Part shown: piece by piece, positions 1 through 8,178 of the stretch
Position numbering within the stretch: the first letter of the stretch is position 1
Layout of the letters: every line of letters starts with the position of its first letter
Origin: Fibrobacter sp. UWR3
GTDB taxonomy: Bacteria; Fibrobacterota; Fibrobacteria; Fibrobacterales; Fibrobacteraceae
DNA: 64,000 bases
Assembly: GCF_900143055.1 (NCBI RefSeq)
Contig: NZ_FRCW01000003.1
Coordinates: forward strand, 310,001 to 374,000
Direction of reading: 5' to 3'
Translations under genes and position numbers: made by a program
Notes under the pieces: model-generated
What the model saw: only the letters and a program-made list of their open reading frames with translations
Told to the model about the DNA's origin: nothing
Databases searched by the model: none

Positions 1-699
1 CACCTGGTCCACGAAAAGTTCAAAGCGACGCGCCCACGTGTGGCCGTCCTCGCCCACGTAGGTCTGCGCGAGAGCCGCCTGCGACTGCGGGTAATCCAGA
101 ATGAACTCCGGACCGTTTTTCGCGAGGGCAGGTTCCACCGCAAAGACCATCAGGTAATCCCACCAGTCCTCGCGGCTCATGCGTTCCGGACCCTCGGGAA
201 CGGGGATTGCGCGCTCATTGCAGGCACAGACAAAGTTGTCCATACTCTCGCAGAACGGGTCAACGCCCGCATACTCCCTGAAGGCATCTATCCAGCGGGT
301 GCGACGCGCGTGAATCGGCTGCCCGATAATTTCAGACACGAGCGCTTCCACCTCGTCCATCAACTTTTCTTGCGGCATGCCCACGCGGTACCATTCCACC
401 ATGCTGAACTCGCAGTTGTGATGGCTGCCGGATTCATCTTTCCGGAAGGATTTCGTTATCTGGAAGATATCCCCGAAGCCCGATGCCAGAAGGCGCTTCA
501 TGTGGAATTCCGGGCTCGTCATCATGTAATGGCCGCCTTCCACCTCAAAGTAATCCAGCTGGGGGTCGGTCCCTCCCGCATTGGAAAGCACGGGCGTTTC
601 CACCTCAAGCACTCCGCGGGCTTCAAAGAACGCGCGCACCTTGTTCATCAAAGCTTGGCGCTTTATCCAGGTATCACGATTGCAAGTAGGAGCAAACAT
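1..699 (-). CDS. epmA: EF-P beta-lysylation protein EpmA (3' truncated by window edge)
   Basis: Class II aminoacyl-tRNA-synthetase-like enzyme that attaches (R)-beta-lysine to elongation factor P. The ATG is at 697-699 and 233 codons are visible; the frame is still open at base 1. The protein begins directly with the catalytic core (NRDTWIKRQALMNKVRAFF), without the N-terminal OB-fold anticodon domain of LysS; this favours EpmA. Motif 2 is clear near residues 104-124 (TKSFRKDESGSHHNCEFSMV). The last visible residues, RRFELFVDQV, match the region that precedes the ELANG substrate motif in the family. No epmB or efp gene is in view. The start is separated from the next gene by a short AT-rich heptad repeat. 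Confidence 0.88.
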   Translation of the reverse strand, partial: MFAPTCNRDTWIKRQALMNKVRAFFEARGVLEVETPVLSNAGGTDPQLDYFEVEGGHYMMTSPEFHMKRLLASGFGDIFQITKSFRKDESGSHHNCEFSMVEWYRVGMPQEKLMDEVEALVSEIIGQPIHARRTRWIDAFREYAGVDPFCESMDNFVCACNERAIPVPEGPERMSREDWWDYLMVFAVEPALAKNGPEFILDYPQSQAALAQTYVGEDGHTWARRFELFVDQV

Positions 700-715
700 A
701 GTGTGAGCTAAATCA

Positions 716-743
716 TCAATTATCAATTATCAATTATCAATTA
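716..743. repeat. Heptanucleotide tandem repeat (TCAATTA)x4
   Basis: Four perfect copies of TCAATTA. The array supplies the last two Asn codons and the TGA stop of the neighbouring minus-strand FISUMP gene. It is one of six period-7 arrays in the window. Confidence 0.8.
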
Positions 744-2125
744 TTCACCACGCAGCGAACAGAGAGCCAGAAACCCTTATCGACCGGAATCGTGGAGACT
801 TCCTTGTCGGTACTGAACATGGACCTTGCCACACCGCGACCGTCACCTACGTCATTGCCGGTCCAGAAATAGGCGCCCTCGCCCTGGATTACGGAAATGC
901 CGTTCTTGTTCGCGTAACCGCCGAACATCGCCGTAAATGCGTAATCGTCGGAGCCGTTGCTGCGGAGTTTTTCGGCGGCAGCATTCGCCCCGCCCGCATA
1001 AATCTCGAGCATCTTCCAGTCGTCATCGGTCGCGAGATGCGTGCCTTCGGGGCAAGCGGCGAGTGCGGCCTCGTGCGTGTACAGGCGACCGTAGGTCTTG
1101 CAGTTGTCATCTTCGCGATCATAGCACATGGACTTTTCTTCTACGGCAAAATTCAGGTTCTGCACAAACCAGCGGGTGCCATTGATTTCCTTGACCTTGT
1201 ACTTCTGGCCATCACGACCATCCTCAAAAATTTCAAACACCGGGCAGCGCGTCGCAAATTCCTTCTCGGCCAGGATTGAATCCACCGCAGGCTGCCACGA
1301 CGTGCAGAACCGGAAAAGTTCCCCGCCCGGAAGCGCCGTAGAATCCGCCTTGTGCTTATCTGCCCAGCGGGCCACGTATGCGATATCCACAATTTCGGAA
1401 TCCGGGATGGAGAGCGCCTTGGCGTTCAACTTCATGAGCTTCGAGTATTTTTCGGCAGTCGTCTTCTGCGTTTTCCAGTAGCCTTCCAACAAGCCCGTGC
1501 GAAGTTTTTCGTACAAAGGAGAAGGAACGGTCACCCCGATTGTCGTATCGATGAAATGTTCAGGCTCGGATTCGCATGTCGCCTCGCGAACGGAATCCTT
1601 CGTGTTGAGCGCGTACTGGAGACAGTCCTCGATACAGGCCTCGCGAGCCTTGCCTTTCTTGGGGCACGGAACCCAGATGCTGGTATCGACCGCCATCCTG
1701 AACGGCTTTGCAAAGGCCTTCGTTTTCAGCGCAGCCTTCGAGACGCCTTCAAGAGCATCGAGTGCTTTGGCGTTGCCGTTCTCGCCTTCCATAAGCAGGT
1801 AAGAAATCACTTCCGTGCAGGCGTTCATCGCCTTCGCGTTCGAGCACACCTTGGTGCCGTAGCCATACGAGAACTGGGACGGGCACAGGTTAAAGGACTG
1901 GTCCGGCATCGCCTTGAATATTTTTTCGTAGACCTTGACCGCATCTTCGGGAGAAAGCTTACCGCAGTAGATTTCTTCGGCGGCACCCTTCTTCACGATT
2001 TTCTTTGCAGTCGCGATATCGCCCGCATCGATTGCCTCGCGGAGTTCCGGCTGTGCAAACGCCGTTGTCGCCAAGCCAAACGAAATCGCGCCAATTACGG
2101 CAAAAATCTTTCTTGAAATTCTCAT
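737..2125 (-). CDS. Secreted FISUMP-domain protein
   Basis: Exported protein of 462 residues with a C-terminal Fibrobacter major paralogous domain (TIGR02145 type). The ATG at 2123-2125 is chosen because it starts a clean signal peptide (MRISRKIFAVIGAISFGLA, cleavage after AFA) and is preceded by AAGAAGG; a longer frame from 2173 would bury the signal. The middle part is Cys-rich and unassigned. The FISUMP domain covers roughly the last 150 residues: INGTRWFVQNLNF, then YTHEAALAACPEGTHLATDDDW, FWTGNDVG and a final SVRCVV. The domain is abundant in Fibrobacter exported proteins and its molecular role is not known. Gene stands alone with its own promoter-like element. Confidence 0.85.
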   Translation of the reverse strand: MRISRKIFAVIGAISFGLATTAFAQPELREAIDAGDIATAKKIVKKGAAEEIYCGKLSPEDAVKVYEKIFKAMPDQSFNLCPSQFSYGYGTKVCSNAKAMNACTEVISYLLMEGENGNAKALDALEGVSKAALKTKAFAKPFRMAVDTSIWVPCPKKGKAREACIEDCLQYALNTKDSVREATCESEPEHFIDTTIGVTVPSPLYEKLRTGLLEGYWKTQKTTAEKYSKLMKLNAKALSIPDSEIVDIAYVARWADKHKADSTALPGGELFRFCTSWQPAVDSILAEKEFATRCPVFEIFEDGRDGQKYKVKEINGTRWFVQNLNFAVEEKSMCYDREDDNCKTYGRLYTHEAALAACPEGTHLATDDDWKMLEIYAGGANAAAEKLRSNGSDDYAFTAMFGGYANKNGISVIQGEGAYFWTGNDVGDGRGVARSMFSTDKEVSTIPVDKGFWLSVRCVVNN

Positions 2126-2151
2126 AGTAACCCTTCTTTGTTTTTTCGCGA

Positions 2152-2159
2152 CAAATATA
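2152..2159 (-). promoter_or_regulatory. TATATTTG -7 type promoter element
   Basis: Perfect match to the Bacteroidota TAnnTTTG -7 element, reading toward the FISUMP gene 26 nt upstream of its ATG. That leaves room for the AAGAAGG ribosome binding site. Confidence 0.6.
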
Positions 2160-2166
2160 GGTTTTT

Positions 2167-2197
2167 TAGTCATTGGTCATTAGTCATCGGCCATTAG
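2167..2197. repeat. Degenerate period-7 repeat (TAGTCAT/TGGTCAT)
   Basis: Units TAGTCAT, TGGTCAT, TAGTCAT and CGGCCAT followed by TAG, located between two divergent genes. Same period and similar unit as arrays at 33710, 36894 and 52235. Confidence 0.7.
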
Positions 2198-2212
2198 TTG
2201 TCAAGCATTTTC

Positions 2213-2220
2213 TACATTTG
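2213..2220 (+). promoter_or_regulatory. TACATTTG -7 element, near-leaderless start of sufS
   Basis: TACATTTG ends 5 nt before the sufS ATG and no Shine-Dalgarno sequence lies between them. If transcription starts a few bases after this element, as in Bacteroidota, the mRNA would be leaderless or nearly so. Confidence 0.5.
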
Positions 2221-2225
2221 TATTC

Positions 2226-3476
2226 ATGAAAGATTCTGATGCAGAAACAGCTTACGATGCAGAAAAAATCCGTAGCGAATTTCCGATGCTTGTCGCAGGC
2301 GATAAGGATGCAAAGCCCCTCGCCTTCTTGGACAGCACGGCCACCACGCAAAAGCCCGCATGCGTCATCGACGCGATGGACGACTTTTACCGCGAACACT
2401 ACAGTTCCGTAAAGCGCGGCGTGTACCGCCTGAGCGCCCGCACCACCGAAGCATTCGAAGCCACTCGCAAGAATGTCGCAAAATTCATTAACGCGAAGAC
2501 CGAAGACGAAATCGTGTTCACCCGCGGCACCACCGAAAGCATCAATCTGGTGGCGTGGAGTTTCGGCCGCAAGTTCTTCGAGGCGGGCGACGAGATTCTG
2601 ATTAGCGGGCTCGAACACCATGCAAACATCGTGAGCTGGCAGCTCGTTGCCGAAATGAAAGGCGCGAAAATCAAGGTGATTCCCGTTTTGGACAACGGCG
2701 ATCTGGATTTGGCAGCACTACCCGGATTACTCACTCCACGCACCAAGATGGTGGCCGTCGCCCACGTGAGCAATTCCGTGGGCACCGTAAATCCGATTGC
2801 AGAAATTATCGCGACCGTTCGCGCCGCCGCACCCCAAGCGAAAGTTTTAATTGACGCCGCCCAGAGTTCGAGCCACATCAAGATTGACGTGCAAAAACTC
2901 GACTGCGACTTTCTCGCCTTCAGCGGACACAAGATGTACGGCCCCACGGGCGTGGGCGTACTCTACGGCAAGTACGAAGTTCTGGATTCCATGCCCCCCT
3001 GGCACGGCGGCGGCGAGATGATCAAGAACGTGACTTTCGAAAAGACGACTTATGCCGACGTTCCCGCACGTTTCGAGGCAGGCACGCCCATGATTGCCGA
3101 AGTTATCGGGCTCGGCAAGGCCATCGAATGGATTAATGAAGTCGGCATCGAGAACATTCGCAAGCACGAAGAAGAAATTACGAACTACGCATTGGAACAG
3201 CTTGCGCAAATTCCGCAGGTAAAAATCTTCGGGAACCCGAAGGAACGCGGCGCCCTCATCAGCATCACGCTGGACGGCATTGCTGTAAGCGACGCCGCCA
3301 TGATTCTCGACGAAGAAAACGTTGCGGTGCGTAGCGGACACCACTGTGCCCAACCCGTGATGGACCGTTTCGGCGTCGACGCCACGCTTCGACTCAGTTT
3401 CGGTGCGTACACCCTGAAGCGCGACATCGACCGCTTTGTCGCTGGCATCAAGCGCGTTCTCCGACTCTTCGGTTAA
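2226..3476 (+). CDS. sufS: Cysteine desulfurase, SufS/CsdA type
   Basis: PLP-dependent group II cysteine desulfurase, 416 residues, the usual size of SufS. It removes sulfur from cysteine as an enzyme-bound persulfide for Fe-S cluster or tRNA sulfur pathways. Visible landmarks: YLDSTATTQKP-like N terminus (FLDSTATTQKP), HHANIVSWQ, the PLP lysine in FSGHKMYGPTGVGVLYG, and the active-site cysteine in RSGHHCAQPVMDRFG near residue 372. No sufBCD or sufE lies in the window. The next gene, 11 nt downstream, is a TcdA/CsdL homologue, so a CsdA-like role feeding that pathway is possible (the E. coli csdA-csdE-csdL cluster is the precedent). Confidence 0.9.
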   Translation: MKDSDAETAYDAEKIRSEFPMLVAGDKDAKPLAFLDSTATTQKPACVIDAMDDFYREHYSSVKRGVYRLSARTTEAFEATRKNVAKFINAKTEDEIVFTRGTTESINLVAWSFGRKFFEAGDEILISGLEHHANIVSWQLVAEMKGAKIKVIPVLDNGDLDLAALPGLLTPRTKMVAVAHVSNSVGTVNPIAEIIATVRAAAPQAKVLIDAAQSSSHIKIDVQKLDCDFLAFSGHKMYGPTGVGVLYGKYEVLDSMPPWHGGGEMIKNVTFEKTTYADVPARFEAGTPMIAEVIGLGKAIEWINEVGIENIRKHEEEITNYALEQLAQIPQVKIFGNPKERGALISITLDGIAVSDAAMILDEENVAVRSGHHCAQPVMDRFGVDATLRLSFGAYTLKRDIDRFVAGIKRVLRLFG

Positions 3477-3487
3477 CCGGGACTCGT

Positions 3488-4321
3488 ATGGGAATCGAGA
3501 AAGGCATCTTTAACCGCACATCGCTCCTGCTCGGGGACGACGTGATGGGCGACATCTACCAGAAGCGCGTCATCATCTTCGGTCTCGGCGGAGTCGGCAG
3601 CTGGTGCGCAGAAAGCCTGGTGCGTTCCGGCATCAAGGAACTCGTGCTCGTCGATTCTGACCGCGTGTGCGTCACCAACGTAAACCGCCAACTGATGGCC
3701 ACCACAAAGACCGTGGGGCAAGTCAAGGTTGACGTGCTGAAAAATCGCCTACTCGAAATCAACCCGCACGCCAACATTGTCGCATTGCAGGACATCTACG
3801 AAGAAGCGAATACAGACAAATTCCAACTGGACACATTCGACTACATCATCGATGCCATCGACAGCCTCGAAAACAAGATGCAGCTGTTGTGGCACGCCAC
3901 GCGCACAAAGGCCACGGTATTTTCTTCAATGGGCGCAGCCCTCAAGATGGACCCCACACGAATCAAGGTCGCCGAATTCTGGAAAGTCGCCGGTTGCCCG
4001 CTCGCCCGCGCCCTGCGCGACAAGTTCAAGAAAAAGAAAATGGCGCTCAAGAAAAAAGTGCTGTGCGTCTACAGCGACGAACTCCTGAAAAACCGCGGCA
4101 AGAATTCTTCTTGCGGAACGGACGCCTGCATGTGCCCCAAGGTGCGCCACGAAAGGAGCGAAGCCGAACTCCAGAATGCAAACCTGGTCGATCACGAATG
4201 GTGCAGCAGCAAGGCGCAAATCAACGGCACCATGGCACACTCCACCGCTATTTTTGGATTCATGATTGCAGGCCTCGTGATGCAGGACATCTACAAGAAG
4301 GCATTGGCCAGCGCGGAGTAA
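3488..4321 (+). CDS. tcdA: tRNA threonylcarbamoyladenosine dehydratase TcdA (CsdL)
   Basis: E1-like ThiF/MoeB-superfamily enzyme that uses ATP to cyclise the t6A37 modification of tRNA to ct6A. The nucleotide-binding loop [17 protein letters not shown] lies at residues 25-41, followed by [16 protein letters not shown] and the DAIDS motif, all typical of the family. The C-terminal part has several cysteines ([12 protein letters not shown]), a feature of the CsdL branch. Length (277) fits. It sits between sufS and dtd in a compact co-directional cluster, which links sulfur transfer and tRNA quality genes. Confidence 0.88.
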   Translation: MGIEKGIFNRTSLLLGDDVMGDIYQKRVIIFGLGGVGSWCAESLVRSGIKELVLVDSDRVCVTNVNRQLMATTKTVGQVKVDVLKNRLLEINPHANIVALQDIYEEANTDKFQLDTFDYIIDAIDSLENKMQLLWHATRTKATVFSSMGAALKMDPTRIKVAEFWKVAGCPLARALRDKFKKKKMALKKKVLCVYSDELLKNRGKNSSCGTDACMCPKVRHERSEAELQNANLVDHEWCSSKAQINGTMAHSTAIFGFMIAGLVMQDIYKKALASAE

Positions 4322-4322
4322 T

Positions 4323-4757
4323 ATGAAATTCCTAATTCAGCGGGTATTGAACGCCCAGGTGGATATCGAAGGGCAGACCGTCGGCAAGATCGGCAAGGGC
4401 TACATGATTCTCATCGGCGTAGGCGAAGACGACACCCGCGAAATCGCCGACAGGCTCATCCACAAGATGCTTGCGCTGCGCATCTTCGCTGACGAAAACG
4501 GCAAGACGAACCTTTCCATCAAGGATGTCGGCGGAGAGCTCCTGCTTGTCTCGCAATTCACGCTGTACGCGAACTGCAACAAGGGAAACCGCCCCACGTT
4601 CAACGGCGCCGGCAACCCGGCACTTGCAAACGAGCTCTACGAATACATTATCGCAGAATGCAAAAAAGAAATCCCCGTCGTGCAGACAGGGAAATTCGGC
4701 GCCGATATGCAGGTGAGCCTCACGAACGACGGCCCCTTCACGATTATGCTGGAATAG
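4323..4757 (+). CDS. dtd: D-aminoacyl-tRNA deacylase
   Basis: Hydrolyses D-amino acids (and misloaded glycine) from tRNA. At 144 residues it has the family length, and both signature motifs are intact: [15 protein letters not shown] near residues 78-92 and the C-terminal NDGPFTIML, corresponding to the NxGPxT motif that shapes the chiral-proofreading pocket. The ATG overlaps nothing but starts 1 nt after the tcdA stop codon, so translational coupling with tcdA is likely. Confidence 0.93.
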   Translation: MKFLIQRVLNAQVDIEGQTVGKIGKGYMILIGVGEDDTREIADRLIHKMLALRIFADENGKTNLSIKDVGGELLLVSQFTLYANCNKGNRPTFNGAGNPALANELYEYIIAECKKEIPVVQTGKFGADMQVSLTNDGPFTIMLE

Positions 4758-4785
4758 GCATCCCGGAACTAGAATTCCGGCATGC
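4758..4785. terminator. Hairpin between convergent genes
   Basis: GCATcCCGGAA - CTAGAA - TTCCGGcATGC forms a stem of about 11 bp between dtd and the convergent AlgX-like gene. It overlaps that gene's last codons and lacks a T run, so a bidirectional end signal is likely but not certain. Confidence 0.45.
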
Positions 4786-5722
4786 TGAAATCGCCGTAAA
4801 GTTCACGGCCGTCAAACACCCAGACCACCATCTTTTTGCCATCCAGGAATTCCGAACGGTCCTTGAACAAGGTCGGGCCCAAGTTTCCCCCGCCGATACG
4901 GCTGCGGGTAAAAGTCTTTATCCCCGTCGCCTGCGCAATGTATGCGCCGATATTGGAAGAACTGTTCCAGCCAAAATCGGCATTGCTGTCGCCAATCACC
5001 ACAATGGGAGCGTCCTTGGAACCGTGATAGCGCTTCCCTTCCGCATCTACGGTCTTTAGCACGCGCACAGCGTAATCAGGGTAAGAATTGTACTTCAGGT
5101 GATAAAGATTTCCGGTACCGGGAACAACCGTATCGCGCAGGAACCATTCTCCCCTCGGGACATCCAAATCCATCTCGTTGATGGTATCGGCAATCATCTG
5201 TGCAAGAACCTGCCGACCTGCACTGGTATAGTGGCTTTCGTACGCCTCGAACATGGGCGTTTCCTCGTTCTTTTCAAGAAACTCCTCTACCGCATCGACA
5301 ACGACAACGCCTTCGTCTTGCAGAGCGTCCACCCATTCCTCATATTGCGGGGCAACGATACCACCCGACAATTCTTCCGAATAATGTTCCGCCTCGATTT
5401 GCAGTTTGTCCGGAACAGGCACCACAACCAGTTTGATACCACGCGCTTCCAGGGAATCATTAAAGGCGACAAAAGAATTCAAGTTTTCTTTCCAGTCCAC
5501 CACCAGATTGACAAGACTTTCCTGCAAGAAAATCCAGCCGTCTTCGCCACTTACCGCACAGCGGGCCTCTTTCAGTTCACCGCCGCATTTTTCAAGATCG
5601 TCTTCAATCTGTTCCTGAACTTCCGGCGGGATTTCGGGGCGCAAAGACCACCAAGCCGTGACAAGCATCGCCGCCACCGTCGCAATCCCCAAGAAAACTC
5701 CCAAACATTTCCTAATCAACAT
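4769..5722 (-). CDS. AlgX/AlgJ-like SGNH-family exported protein
   Basis: Single N-terminal membrane anchor (LGVFLGIATVAAMLVTAWW) followed by a periplasmic domain resembling AlgX/AlgJ, the SGNH-type polysaccharide O-acetyltransferase components. Landmarks: DGWIFL, a VVPVPDK segment, ESHYTSAG near the usual D-x-H-W-T-x-x-G position, and the nucleophile block VVIGDSNADFGW. ATG at 5720-5722 is preferred over an upstream TTG because it precedes the membrane anchor. Two oddities: the usual Asp of the DxH motif is Glu here and Trp is Tyr, and there is no MBOAT acyltransferase partner in the window. Acetyltransferase activity is therefore an inference. Confidence 0.65.
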   Translation of the reverse strand: MLIRKCLGVFLGIATVAAMLVTAWWSLRPEIPPEVQEQIEDDLEKCGGELKEARCAVSGEDGWIFLQESLVNLVVDWKENLNSFVAFNDSLEARGIKLVVVPVPDKLQIEAEHYSEELSGGIVAPQYEEWVDALQDEGVVVVDAVEEFLEKNEETPMFEAYESHYTSAGRQVLAQMIADTINEMDLDVPRGEWFLRDTVVPGTGNLYHLKYNSYPDYAVRVLKTVDAEGKRYHGSKDAPIVVIGDSNADFGWNSSSNIGAYIAQATGIKTFTRSRIGGGNLGPTLFKDRSEFLDGKKMVVWVFDGRELYGDFSMPEF

Positions 5723-5804
5723 GGCAGTGTCAAATCTAGAAAAATCCCTGCCCGAAGGCAGGGACAACAACTTGCGTTACTAATCAAAAGCGAGCAAGAC
5801 AAGG

Positions 5805-5870
5805 CGCCTTACCGGCCGAAGCGTATCAAGCATACGTGAGGCCGGGGCCAACATCGCATTGCGACGTTTT
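5805..5870. repeat. Double-hairpin palindromic element downstream of glnN
   Basis: Two adjacent dyads: CCGGCC(5812-5817)...GGCCGG(5840-5845) enclosing CGTAT/ATACG, and AACATCGCA/TGCGACGTT at 5850-5868. It sits 3' of glnN and 5' of the AlgX-like gene. It could be a REP-type element or a weak glnN end signal; no clean U run follows on the glnN strand. Confidence 0.5.
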
Positions 5871-5873
5871 TCA

Positions 5874-7991
5874 TTAGTAAATAAACAACATCTCGCGATA
5901 TTTAGGCAGAGGCCACATCTCGTCGGGCACAACCTTCTCGAGGCTGTCCACCACCTTGCGGAGGCCAGCGACGGCAGCGATGATTCCCTCGTGTTCGCCT
6001 TCGAGAGATGCTTCAAGCGCAGCAATCGATTCGGTGAGCGAGCGGCAGCCTTCCCCGATGGACTTCACGTAGGTATCGAGTCCCGGGAATCCCTGGTTCA
6101 GGGCCATTTCGTTTGTACGTAACGACTTCTCGTAGGCTTCCACCACCTTCGGGAGAATCACGTTCTTCGCGAGGTCGCGGGCGACTTCGCCCTCGATGTG
6201 GATTCTCTTGTGGAAGTCTTCCACGTTAATTTCGTAGCGCGAAAGCATCTCGCGGCGGTTCATCACGCCGTACTTTTCGAACAGTTCCACATTCTCGTCC
6301 TTCGTGAGCGCCTTGAGGGCCTCGAGAGACGTGCGGATGTTCGGGAGTCCGCGGCGTTCCGCTTCCTTCACCCATTCGTCGGTGTAGCCGTTGCCGTTGT
6401 AGAGCACGCGCTTGTGTTCCTTCACGATCTTCTGCAGAATCTTCTGCAGGCCCGTGTGGAAGTTCTTGTCGTCGAGCTTTTCGAGCTGTTCGGCAATCAT
6501 GTCGAACGCCTCGGCCACAATCGTGTTGAGCACCACGTTCGGTTCGGAGCAGCTCTGGCTACTTCCCGGTGCGCGGAACTCGAACTTGTTGCCGGTGAAC
6601 GCGAAAGGCGATGTACGGTTACGGTCGGTAGCGTCGCGCGGGAGCGGCGGCAGCATGTCGCTCCCGAGCTTCATCGCGCCCGCCTGCTTGCTGGATTTCG
6701 CGGAGCCCTGCTCGATCTGGTCGATAACGTCCATCAGCTGGTCGCCCAGGTAGATGGAGATGATTGCCGGAGGAGCCTCGTGCGCACCGAGACGATGGTC
6801 GTTGCCCGCACCCGCGCAGGTCATGCGGAGCAGGTCGGCGTGCGTATCCACTGCATAGATAATGGCACAGATCGCGGTGAGGAACACGGCGTTCTGGTGC
6901 GGGTCCTTGCCCGGGTTCAGGAGGTTCCCCTTGCCGTAAGAAAGGCTCCAGTTGTTGTGCTTGCCCGAACCGTTCACGCCGGCGAACGGCTTCTCGTGCA
7001 ACAGACAAACTAACCCGTAGCGGTCGGCCACATTGCGGAGCGTTTCCATGATGAGCATGTTGTGGTCGCACGCAAGGTTCACCTCCTCGAAAATCGGGGC
7101 AAGTTCAAACTGCGCGGGAGCCACCTCGTTGTGGCGAGTCTTCGCCGGAATGCCGAGCCTCCAGAGTTCCTTCTCCACATCGTTCATGAAGTTCAGGATA
7201 CGGCTCGGGATGCTCCCGAAGTAGTGGTCGTTCATCTGCTGGTGCTTCGCGGGAGTGGCACCGAAGATAGTGCGGCCGGACTGGTAGAGGTCGGGGCGCT
7301 GCAGGTAAAAGCGCTTGTCGATGAGGAAGTATTCCTGTTCGGCGCCGAGCGTGACGGTCGTCTTCTTGGGGCCCGCCTTGAAGCAGGTCATGAGGCGGCG
7401 GGTGGACTTGGAAAGCGCCTGGAGGCTACGGAGAAGCGGGGTCTTCTTGTCGAGCGCCTCGCCGGTGTAGCTACAGAACGCAGTCGGGATGCAGAGCGTG
7501 GCACCGTTGCCGTGGCGCTTGATGAATGCGGGGCTGGTCGGGTCCCAGGCCGTGTAGCCGCGGGCCTCGAACGTAGAACGAAGGCCGCCGCTCGGGAAAC
7601 TCGATGCATCCGGTTCGCCGACGATGAGGTTCTTGCCGCTCAGTACCATGATGGCCTTGCAGCCGCTCGGTTCCAGGAAGGAATCGTGTTTTTCGGCGGT
7701 GGAGCCGGTGAGCGGCTGGAACCAGTGCGTGAAGTGCGTGGCACCGCGGTCCATCGCCCACTTCTTCATGGCGTGCGCGACATCGCCCGCGATATTCGGG
7801 TCGAGAGGGGCACCCTCGTCGATAGTCGCCAGGAGTTTTTCGCAGATATCCTTCGGGAGGTAGCTGCGCATGGCTTCGGCATTGAACACGTCCTCGCCGT
7901 AAAAATCGACATTGACGGGTTCGGCGGGTTTCGCGGAGGCCGGGATGGCGGTTGCGATATCGTAGATGGTTTTTGTACGCGTAGTGGACAT
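5874..7991 (-). CDS. glnN: Glutamine synthetase, type III
   Basis: Forms glutamine from glutamate, ammonia and ATP. At 705 residues it matches the large GSIII class (GlnN) found in Bacteroidota and relatives rather than the ~470-residue GSI. Features: N-terminal GSIII-specific region, GAEQEYFLIDKR (metal-binding EQE), TRHNEVAPAQFELAPIFEE, NGSGKHNNWSLSYG (substrate loop) and GNKFEFRAPGSS. The ATG at 7989-7991 is preceded by AAGGAA; an in-frame GTG two codons upstream is less likely. A TAATTTTG -7 element and a pair of operator-like direct repeats lie upstream, shared with a divergent sigma-54 activator; this suggests nitrogen-responsive control. Confidence 0.95.
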   Translation of the reverse strand: MSTTRTKTIYDIATAIPASAKPAEPVNVDFYGEDVFNAEAMRSYLPKDICEKLLATIDEGAPLDPNIAGDVAHAMKKWAMDRGATHFTHWFQPLTGSTAEKHDSFLEPSGCKAIMVLSGKNLIVGEPDASSFPSGGLRSTFEARGYTAWDPTSPAFIKRHGNGATLCIPTAFCSYTGEALDKKTPLLRSLQALSKSTRRLMTCFKAGPKKTTVTLGAEQEYFLIDKRFYLQRPDLYQSGRTIFGATPAKHQQMNDHYFGSIPSRILNFMNDVEKELWRLGIPAKTRHNEVAPAQFELAPIFEEVNLACDHNMLIMETLRNVADRYGLVCLLHEKPFAGVNGSGKHNNWSLSYGKGNLLNPGKDPHQNAVFLTAICAIIYAVDTHADLLRMTCAGAGNDHRLGAHEAPPAIISIYLGDQLMDVIDQIEQGSAKSSKQAGAMKLGSDMLPPLPRDATDRNRTSPFAFTGNKFEFRAPGSSQSCSEPNVVLNTIVAEAFDMIAEQLEKLDDKNFHTGLQKILQKIVKEHKRVLYNGNGYTDEWVKEAERRGLPNIRTSLEALKALTKDENVELFEKYGVMNRREMLSRYEINVEDFHKRIHIEGEVARDLAKNVILPKVVEAYEKSLRTNEMALNQGFPGLDTYVKSIGEGCRSLTESIAALEASLEGEHEGIIAAVAGLRKVVDSLEKVVPDEMWPLPKYREMLFIY

Positions 7992-8019
7992 TTTCACGTT
8001 CCTTTTCTTTATTACGCGG

Positions 8020-8027
8020 CAAAATTA
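8020..8027 (-). promoter_or_regulatory. TAATTTTG -7 type promoter of glnN
   Basis: TAnnTTTG match about 28 nt upstream of the glnN ATG, reading toward glnN. Confidence 0.5.
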
Positions 8028-8073
8028 GAAAGAGCGTACACGCATTGCACGGAATTTTTCGCCTTTTTCAGCC

Positions 8074-8125
8074 CCATTTTATTACACTTTTGTAAAATTA
8101 GACCATTTTATTACGTTTTTGTAAA
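8074..8125. promoter_or_regulatory. Paired 23-bp direct repeats with TTAC-N6-GTAA dyads
   Basis: Copies at 8074-8096 and 8103-8125 differ at two positions, are spaced 29 bp start to start and each holds TTAC-N6-GTAA. They lie 83-134 bp upstream of glnN, in the region shared with the sigma-54 activator gene. The layout suits an operator or enhancer for a dimeric regulator; the regulator is unknown. Confidence 0.5.
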
Positions 8126-8166
8126 GCGCAAACAAGAAAACCGGCGACAAACCCGTGGAAACAACG

Positions 8167-8175
8167 TATATTTTG
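8167..8175 (+). promoter_or_regulatory. TATATTTTG -7 type element, 3 nt before ATG
   Basis: TATATTTTG is followed by GGC and then the ATG of the sigma-54 activator. There is no Shine-Dalgarno sequence, so a leaderless transcript is plausible. Confidence 0.45.
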
Positions 8176-8178
8176 GGC

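Noticed and set aside
7992-8178. Sigma-54 promoter for glnN
   Set aside because: No GG-N10-GC pair in a TGGCAC-N5-TTGC context was found in the divergent region.
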